Positions 57,351 through 64,000 of a stretch of DNA of 64,000 nucleotides are shown here, one piece after another. Every line of letters begins with the position of its first letter. Position 1 is the first letter of the stretch. This DNA comes from Pelobates cultripes (taxonomy: Eukaryota > Chordata > Amphibia > Anura > Pelobatidae): contig OW240912.1 in the NCBI GenBank assembly GCA_933207985.1, forward strand, positions 75,513,594-75,577,593. The letters run 5' to 3'. The position numbers and the translations under genes were made by a program. The notes beneath the pieces are model-generated. The model had not been told where the DNA came from and made no database searches. It saw nothing but the letters and a program-made list of their open reading frames with translations.

Positions 57351-57960
57351 GAAAGCACCTTCATCACTGGGATTTGGAGAGGCCTGCTTGCCATCCTCTT
57401 GCCCTGTGACTATGGCCTCTGGAATGTATTGCCCTTTAAAAGCTTTATTTGGGCATATTGGATTTTAAAACACTTTTTCTGCCCCTTTAAATCCATGGGA
57501 AAATGTGCCTCTTCCCCTCCCCCTTTTTCCTGTCCTATTGTTTCTCCAGCAGGGCATTGTCCCAGGGACACTGCCAGACCAGTTTAAACTGTCTGCTTTG
57601 TCCCTCCTTAATCTCCCATCAGCCCTTGCAATTTTCTGACCCCACCCTTATTTGTACTATAGTGCACTTTTTAACATGAGACATATTGAGTGCTCAGATC
57701 CAAGCTATCTTGGGATATGTTGGACATATATGTTAAACATTGTAATATAAGAGTTATGTATTTTTTATGTGGTTTTTGTAACAGTTTCTGATATTTCCTG
57801 TACCTGGAGATAATTAAGTCACCACAGCCACTTAAGCCAATTATCTCAAGGATAGAGGAGAAGATAGACCGGCTGCAAAGCCTAAATCTGTGGAACTGTT
57901 TTGGGCATGAAAGCCATGCTTGCAGTCGGTCAAATGTAACTTCCATAAATGAAGTTTCGG
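57350..57960 (+). repeat. Dispersed repeat F, copy 2
   Basis: It aligns with 62810-63010 (GACTATGGCC, TTTGGGCATATTGG, CCCTTTAAA-rich) and with 63755-63815 (CTGTGGAACTGTTTTGGGCA, CTTGCAGTCGGTCA), so the same family. The 73-bp tandem array of copy 3 is absent here. Open frames of up to 124 codons show no known domain. Confidence 0.6.
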
Positions 57961-57964
57961 CTCA

Positions 57965-58370
57965 TGTTTGGAGGATTGGAGAACTACCTACACTCTGGGG
58001 ATTGCTATAATCACTGTACTCCCCTGAGTAAGCTCTTGTAAGAGCTTGTTCCTGTTCCTGCTCTCTTGATTTAGGAGACGTCCACCTACTGGAAGCTGGT
58101 CCCTGATCTTGGGCCCAGAGTAGGAGGAAGACGGCGAGACCCCAACCAAGCTGCGGCGGTTCGTGGGGTCTGCGATGGTTATGGTCTCTGGTGGTGTGCC
58201 TGGAGCCCTTAGGAAGCTTTAGGAGCATCCTTCAACGGAGGTACCCAGTCAGGGCGCCGCGTGATCTGATACAACGTTGAACGCCCGAACATCCGATACA
58301 TGACAGCAAGACACCAGACCAAGCATAATGTAAACTTGGCCAATAACAGACAGAGAGAAAATCAGTCCTT
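57965..58370. other. Unassigned, possible retroelement leader
   Basis: It contains AAGCTGCGGCGGTTCGTGGG and CAGGGCGCCGCG. No primer-binding site or LTR edge could be established. Confidence 0.25.
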
Positions 58371-59580
58371 AGATGCCTAGTCCAGTAAAAAAACAGAATG
58401 ATCTCCACCTCTCATGAGCTGGGTGGATGTCACTAAGTAATTGGCACACAGGAGGGTCCTTGCCCACGGGGAGTCCCCCTATCAGGACATGGGCCGTTGA
58501 ACTGTCTGAACTTACCACGTAAATAGATCGAGGTTCTGTTCCAAACACCAACCAGACCAGGAATGCCCAGATGGCCCAGATTGTCACCTGCCTGGGGTCC
58601 AAAAGACTCATAAGAGATCCCTAGCAGTCTGCAATAGTCTGTCGATCTGCCAAGAACTCCAGAGGGATTCCAGAGATAGAAGATGTGGGTTTCCTGTTGG
58701 GTCCGTGAGAAGTATCGGGTATGAATATAGGAGGAGGAGATCCTCACAGGGCATTCTCTGATGGTCCGGGAACCAAGGTCAGTGTTACTCGCTGAACACA
58801 GAGGTGATGCAGAACTCTTGCAATCATTGCTAAAGAGGGAAAAAACCTACGCTCCCCGTGAAGGCCAAGCTAGCAGGAATGTGTCCACCATTGTGCACTC
58901 CAGATCCGGCATCCAATTGAAGAACACTGAATTCCGGTAGTCTCTCTAAAGGTGGGAGAACCAATCGGTGGGAGATGTGTCTCCTCTTAAAGTCAGTCCG
59001 CCCTCGAGGAGATCCTGCGAGGAAGGCAGAAATCGAAGATGCCTTTCGTGATGTCTGATAAGAGGTGGGAGCTGGCTCTGTCCAGGCGATTGATATATTC
59101 CTGACTGCAGACTTTCTGTCCATCCGGAGTAGGATGCAACACATGAATTACTCCTTTCCCAGTCTGCGGGTAGCGAAAGACTCTGCTAAGAATTCTAGGT
59201 AGTCAATGTGAAGGGAGAATTCCTGACTTGTGCACACGCTTTCCGTGGGTGCACTCTCGCAGGTTTTTACCGCAGCCCCACAAGCTAATATGAAGTCCGG
59301 TTGGTTGTAGGTGGGGTTCGCCTGAGAAAAACCTCACCATGAAGCGCTGCATGTCCCGGTAACGTAGCGGGTCCAGGAAGATAGTCTGGATGGAGGAGAA
59401 CACTGGTGTTGCAGTGGAGGACCTTGAGAATTTCCTTGAGGATAGACCTATCAAAGGAGAAAACTTCAGTGTGCAAGATGCATAGTTGATTATGAATCCT
59501 AAGATGTGGACCCTATAGGAGGGGTCATTGCAGATTTCTGTTGATTTACTATGAAACCTGTGGGGATATTTATGGGATAA
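58370..59580 (-). pseudogene. DIRS-like reverse transcriptase thumb and downstream region
   Basis: On the minus strand: GFIVNQQKSAMTPP (about 59572-59530), then in another frame ILGFIINYASCTLKF (59508-59464), SILKEILKVLHCNTSVLLHP then DYLPGPATLPGHAAL (59440-59340). The order 'GF.VN..KS...P....LGF.I....TL.F' followed by a 'PGPL.YR'-type block is that of DIRS-family reverse transcriptases. Further frames (59144-58830 with VLQLDAGSG, and 58747-58433) may hold RNase H and linker relics. Frameshifts throughout. No tyrosine recombinase found. Confidence 0.55.
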
Positions 59581-59805
59581 TAATAGTAAACAGTGAGAAT
59601 TGCCCACTAATTAAATTCTCAGATCCCAAAGATCGTTATCGTGTTAAGTGCAAAGTATTTCATATAAATAAAATCACAATTTTGTTATAAAAATAGATTT
59701 TATTTTATAATAACAAATTAATTAATAATAATAATATTATGTAACATGCGTGACAATAATCAATGAATATCCAGTATAAAATGGTATGCAATACAAAGGA
59801 ATGGC

Positions 59806-59846
59806 TATACACGTTTCAATGGCTAAACAGCATTTTCTGTCAAGAC
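59806..59846 (-). ncRNA. Hammerhead-like motif 5, decayed
   Basis: On the minus strand CTTGACAGAA (59844-59835), stem II AATGCT/AGC-CATT with one bulge and loop GTTT (59834-59818), GAAA (59817-59814) and CGTGT. The core is two bases longer than CUGANGA and stem I does not pair well, so activity is unlikely. Confidence 0.3.
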
Positions 59847-60716
59847 TTACACGATTTATGAGGTATCCTTAACACAGAGAGAAAGAAAAACTTTTCACAG
59901 CGAAGGGCCATAAAACCCTGGCTAACAGTTAGAATAACCCTTTCAATGCTGGCTAGACCTCATAGGTAATTAAGATCTATTCTTATGTAATTTTAAATAA
60001 AATAACATTTAAACCAGTTCATTAGTCATTTCCTGGAACCATCCAATAAGAGAATCTACCATGATTTTTACAAAAGCAGAATTTAATTTGTCTAAAAGAT
60101 ATCTTATCTTATATTAGAGCAAATCAATACACCTGGATAAAAACAGCGGTATGCTAACACGTGATAATATCACATTAATATATAATTATTCTTAATTCCA
60201 CCTGCAGAATGGAATGTTTATAACTATATATTCTTTAGTTAACTAAGATTTCTTAATATGGAAATCTGACCGTGATTTATCCAGTCATATATCATGCTAT
60301 TAGTAAATTTTAATTAATTTAATTAATTAAATGAAACCAGTATAATTACCAGTTGAGTCGATATTTCATACGATTGGTAGATAGTCTCAGGAACTTATTT
60401 GGATGTCTCTCTGCATGGAGGTGTGTAGGAATTTCTGAGTGTCCTAGAGTGGATATCTGTCATAGGCCTCTTTGCATTGCTTCCGACTGCTCACTTCTTT
60501 GCTTTCTTTGCATACCCTTGTATTCCTCGCCTACCTTCTTCTTTCTCCTTTGCATTAACTTTTAAAAGGAGAATTCACTAGTTGCTAAACCAATAGCAAC
60601 ACTGGGGGTGTGGTTATCTTCCAGATCGCAATTTAGTTATTTGGTCTATAGAGGGCAGTCTTGTCCCACTAAACATACCTATCCAGGAAAGAGTTAACTT
60701 TTCCTGGTGGCTATTT

Positions 60717-60724
60717 TGACGTCA
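60717..60724. promoter_or_regulatory. CRE palindrome TGACGTCA
   Basis: Perfect CRE in the Penelope-like insert, upstream of motif 5 on the minus strand, as in segment 1. Confidence 0.35.
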
Positions 60725-61006
60725 TTTGGCTTATCTAAAAATGACTACTATAACTTAGATTTGCTGTCAGTTCAAAGCATTTGTGCCAGTCTTAGTGTCC
60801 GCAATTCTTGCTATAATTTCTAAAATGGCAGTTCATGAACTATGTTTCACCTTAAACTTACAATGGGGTCTTGTACATATAGAAAGTAAAATTTTATTAT
60901 TTAATCTCCTCTGTCACAAATGTCTGGGTTTAGAATGCATCTATTCCATTAGCATTTAGACAGTCTATCCAACCCCCGTTCTCCTTATCACTTGGTTTGT
61001 ATATAC

Positions 61007-61180
61007 CAGTGTTTCCCAACCCAGTCCTCAAGGCACTCCTACCAGTCCAGGATTTAGGGATTACCCAGTTGTGTCTAAGGTGTTTTTACAAAGAAGAAAA
61101 AAAACACCTTAGACACAACTGGGTAATCCCTAAATCCTGGACTGGTAGGTGTGCCTTGAGGACTGGGTTGGGAAACACTG
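61007..61180. mobile_element. Young hAT foldback MITE with 8-bp target duplication
   Basis: GTATATAC is duplicated on both sides (60999-61006, 61181-61188). Ends CAGTGTTTCCCAACCCAGTC and its inverse. The two arms of about 80 bases are almost identical, differing at about one or two positions (for example CACTCCTACC against GGTAGGTGTG). Loop is the A-rich AAAGAAGAAAAAA. Confidence 0.95.
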
Positions 61181-61371
61181 GTATATACTATGCATTCCTT
61201 TAGCTCTGGGAAAGTAGTTAGTTTTACAGAAAGGATAGAAATTTTGTGTCTCTTTGTTAACTTGGAAACAACAAAATGGAGTCTGGTCTGTTCAGAGTGA
61301 CTCAGAATATACACTTTTAATTCTATCATAGCACAAAAATGTCTGCCAATATAAATACCCTGACAAACCCA

Positions 61372-61990
61372 ATGATTCCAGACGGACCACGGAGAATTGT
61401 GAATGTTGATGTAGTCTGACTTCTCGGAACCAAACAGAAGGATATCGTCAAAGTAAATAATGCAACGCATTCTCCTGGTCCATAAGTGGGGGAACACTGT
61501 TTTTTGTAATTTCATGAAGCACCAAGAAGCCGAGTTGAGGAGGCAGGTGAAATGCCAAGGTTGATCGCGTCATAGGAAACATAGATAACATCGGCAAGAG
61601 GGGTGGAAAGTTTGACTACCTTCCACCTAGAACTGATGGTATCTCATGTGGGGGTTGTAGAAAGCACAGTCAGTGAAACCATAGAGTTTACCTGAGATAA
61701 ACAGGATGTAATGCATCTACGCGTTCTGTGTCCTCTGTCCGATCACCTGGAAATCCAGAAGGGTTGTCTCTCACCCATTTCGGTCAAAGAGCTTGTGGTG
61801 GTGAGGTACAGGGGTCTGACAGCCCAAAGCGGTTGGTGACATGGCCTCCCTGTCGACCCCGTAGAGAGGTTACCATGCAGTGCCTTCCTCATGGAGGTTT
61901 GGGTCTTGATGAGGGAAGTGAGAACATTAACGTGCCTTATGCCCAGGGTCCCAATGTTTTGGTGCTCAGATCCGCCAACTTTCCGTCAAT
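61372..61990 (-). pseudogene. DIRS-like reverse transcriptase palm
   Basis: On the minus strand WHFTCLLNSASWCFMKLQKT (about 61560-61500) corresponds to the F.CLPFGL..AP..FTKL block and is followed by PHLWTRRMRCIIYFDDILLF (61495-61436), the catalytic Y-x-DD box with a DIRS-like context. A VEGSQTF piece (about 61605) upstream fits the preceding conserved 'MEG..T' block. Stops and frameshifts show decay. Confidence 0.6.
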
Positions 61991-62217
61991 ATGAGTGCTG
62001 CTATATGTTTCTCAGAGGAGATGCAAACATTGGAGTTTCCGACGAAATAGAAACATCTCTGTGCCCATTCCTGGATGCTGCTGGTATAGTCAGGTATATG
62101 ATCCTAGAGAGGGGGCCAATAGAGTCCAGCAATTTGTCTTGGGTGTCTCTGAAACTTCACCTTACTCCCTTGCGGGTTTGCAGCCACCCATAGCCATGAA
62201 GGTCATTATCCATTGAT

Positions 62218-62760
62218 AGTGATGTCGCGAACCCGAAATTTTCGGTTCGCGAACGGGGAACGCGAACTTCCGCAAATGTTCGCGAACCGGCGAACCGCCC
62301 GAAACGCCATTGACTTCAATGGGCAGGCAAATTTGAAAACACACAGGGACTCTTTCTGGCCACAATAGTGATGGAAAAGTTGTCTCAAGGGGACTAACAC
62401 CTGGACTGTGGCATGCCGGAGGGGGATCCATGGCAAAACTCCCATGGAAAATTACACAGTTGATACAGAGTCTGGTTTTAATCCATAAAGGGCAGAAATC
62501 ACCTAACATTCCTAAATCACAATGAATATGGATTGACACCTGACATATGACATATTGACACCTTGACATATGGATTGACACCTGTCCTCAGAGCCCCTGA
62601 TGCACACGGACACAGAGCAGAATAGAGACTGGTCCCCCTACATAGGGTCACTTGGCAGATATGGATTGACACCTGTCCTAAGGATCCCTGATACACACTG
62701 ACACAGAGCAGAATAGGGACTGTTCCCCCTACATCGGGTCACTTGGCAGATATGGATTGA
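62218..62760. repeat. Frog dispersed repeat with GCGAAC palindromes and a 91-bp tandem
   Basis: It begins GTGATGTCGCGAACC, contains palindromes around CGAAATTTTCGG and TTCGCGAAC, and CATTGACTTCAATGGGCAGG, a combination I recognise as abundant in frog genomes. It ends in a tandem array. Confidence 0.6.
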
Positions 62761-62764
62761 CACC
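62571..62764 (+). repeat. 91-bp tandem repeat, just over two units
   Basis: TGGATTGACACC recurs at 62571, 62662 and 62753, exactly 91 bases apart, with ACACAGAGCAGAATAG and GGGTCACTTGGCAGAT in each unit. A partial start is at 62529. Confidence 0.9.
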
Positions 62765-64000
62765 TTGTTACAAACTGCTATTTGTAACGGGCCCTTTAAA
62801 TGGCAAATTGCCCTGCTTCCCTGGGTTGTGGAGAAGCCTATTTGCCAGCCTCCTCCCGCATGACTATGGCCCCTGGGAGATTGTGAAAATGTATGCACTT
62901 TTATTTGGTGTGTATGGCCCTTTAAGACTGTCGGTGGGCATATTGGGGCTTATGGACTCGTTATGTGACTGGTGCTGGCCCTTTAAACACCTTTTTTGGG
63001 ACATCAGGAAGATTGGGACACTGCCCCTTTAAGGCCGTGTCCCCAGACTTGTTGGGGACACTGCCCCTTTAAGACGGTGTCCCCTGTGTCCCCAGACCTG
63101 GTGCAAACCCTTTGTGCCTGCCTGGCTAATTCCCACTTGGTTCAGTAAATGGGGCTTACTGAACCAAGTACCACACAGGCAGACCACCCAGAAGTGGAAG
63201 TGTGCAGTCAATTTACCTCCCAGAAGCTGCGGTTAACCGCAGCTTAATTGACAATGCTGGGAGGTCTTTGTTCGTTTGCCGAACACGTGGCGGCGGCCAT
63301 CTTTGATCATTCGACGAGGTCAGCGGTATGTGTAGCCAAATTCATGGAACTAAAATCGGCTACACATTTCCGCTAACACCGCTGAGCTCTACCTTCTCCC
63401 CTACTGGTTTTACAGCTGCAGAGCCTAAGTCCCATTCGGCGATGGGACTTAGTCTTTTTTTCAGCCGTTTTTTTCAGCCTTATTTCAGCTGCAGAGACTA
63501 AGTCCCATTCGGCGATGGGACTTAGTCTTTTTTTCAGCCGTTTTTTTCAGCCTTATTTCAGCTGCAGAGACTAAGTCCCATTCGGCGATGGGACTTAGTC
63601 TTTTTTTCAGCCGTTTTTTTCAGCCTTATTTCAGCTGCAGAGACTAAGTCCCATTCGGCGATGGGACTTAGTCTTTTTTTCAGCCTTATTTCAGCTGCAG
63701 AGACTAAGTCCCATTCGGCGATGGGACTTAGTCGTTTTTTCAGCCTGAAATAGACCGACCTCACAGCCCAAATCTATGGAACTGTTTTGGGCAGGAAAAT
63801 GTGCTTGCGGTCGGTCATAAAGGGACCTCCAGCTAACTTTTTAACCCCTGGATGGATTTGGCTGATTTTTGGTTATGTTTATGTTTTAAGTGTGCTGATT
63901 CCAAATATGTAATTATGAAGATGGGATGTGTAGTTTTAAAGTTACAGGGTATGGCTAAAAACTGTATTTTTACTGCCTGTGTTTAATTATGTTAATCTCT
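62765..64000 (+). repeat. Dispersed repeat F, copy 3, running off the window
   Basis: CCCTTTAAA-rich sequence with GACTATGGCC and GGGCATATTGGGG, then a 73-bp tandem hairpin array, then CGGTCATAAAGGGACC. Matches 57350-57960 on both sides of the array. GGACACTGCCCCTTTAAG recurs at 63017 and 63057, a short internal duplication. Open at the right edge. Confidence 0.55.
63415..63735 (+). repeat. 73-bp tandem array of perfect hairpins, five copies
   Basis: CTAAGTCCCAT starts at 63425, 63498, 63571, 63644 and 63704: spacings 73, 73, 73 and 60 (one 13-base loss). Each unit carries GACTAAGTCCCAT-TCGGCG-ATGGGACTTAGTC, a 13-bp stem with a six-base loop (the first copy begins GCC), followed by TTTTTTTCAGCC and TTTCAGCTGCAGA. 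Confidence 0.95.

Larger units (their letters stand above)
59580..61372 (-). mobile_element. Penelope-like noncoding insertion inside the DIRS-like element
   Basis: The DIRS-like coding match stops near 61372 (in a GFV context) and resumes near 59575 (GFIVNQQKS), so about 1.8 kb was inserted. The insert holds, on the minus strand, a CRE (60724-60717), hammerhead-like motif 5 (59846-59806), AT-rich spacer with AATAAAATC, and near its end the hairpin AGTGGG-CAATT-CTCACT (about 59613-59597), similar to the hairpins at 3790 and 3994. So it has the same layout as segments 1 and 2. A younger hAT MITE (61007-61180) lies within it. Confidence 0.45.

Noticed and set aside
57213..57587. 124-codon ORF as a host gene
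   Set aside because: Half of it lies in dispersed repeat F and no domain is seen.
63415..63735. CRISPR-like array
   Set aside because: Units are direct tandem copies with no unique spacers, in a vertebrate genome.

Overview
The window looks like intergenic or intronic DNA from a frog or toad (anuran amphibian). Nothing bacterial is present: no operons, no ribosome-binding sites, and nearly all long ORFs are chance or decayed. I found no host exon I could defend and no tRNA, rRNA or CRISPR. The anuran call is an inference from the mix of repeats: TTAA-flanked MITEs with AGGGACACTATAG-like ends, TTAACCCCTTAAGG elements, hAT foldbacks, 'GCGCTATATAAAT(AAT)n' LINE/SINE tails, L1, CR1/L2, DIRS, Ty3/Gypsy and Penelope-like pieces. 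I do not name a species.

Layout. 1-4.3 kb: two Penelope-like noncoding segments, each with a hammerhead-ribozyme-like motif followed by hairpins and splice-donor-like sites. 4.4-9.7 kb: MITEs and unassigned AT-rich DNA. 9.86-11.43 kb: a complete Tc1/mariner transposon with an uninterrupted 338-residue transposase (DD37E spacing), the only clearly intact gene. 11.6-16.1 kb: frog repeats, a C-rich minisatellite, a hAT MITE and a LINE tail. 16.2-17.9 and 22.4-23.6 kb: two copies of a multi-hairpin TTAACCCC element. 19.35-21.7 kb: a compound inverted element with a textbook hammerhead core at the tip of a long hairpin. 24.8-26.2 kb: a hAT-type non-autonomous element carrying a TG minisatellite and a nested TTAA MITE. 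29.6-32.9 kb: L1 on the plus strand; 34.3-40.0 kb: L1 on the minus strand; 40.65-42.66 kb: an inverted-repeat element filled with CA-type minisatellite; 44.8-45.8 kb: CR1/L2 LINE on the minus strand; 47.2-48.0 kb: Gypsy integrase. 48.6-49.6 kb: a relative of the 20-kb element. 49.9-51.1 kb: MITEs. 52.5-53.4 kb: a possible Penelope-like ORF relic. 54.0-55.9 kb: an ORF1-only L1. 58.4-62.0 kb: a DIRS-like element split by a 1.8-kb insertion. 62.2-64.0 kb: frog repeats with 91-bp and 73-bp tandem arrays.

The most interesting pattern is the set of five hammerhead-like motifs (about 524, 3596, 21193 minus, 23709 minus, 59811 minus). Two have an unbroken CUGANGA...GAAA core with stem I pairing. At least two are followed by a duplicated module of two hairpins plus a GTRAGT-type splice donor. 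Hammerheads in Penelope-like retroelements are established knowledge; the duplicated hairpin/donor module is, to my knowledge, not commonly described and is the best candidate here for something new.
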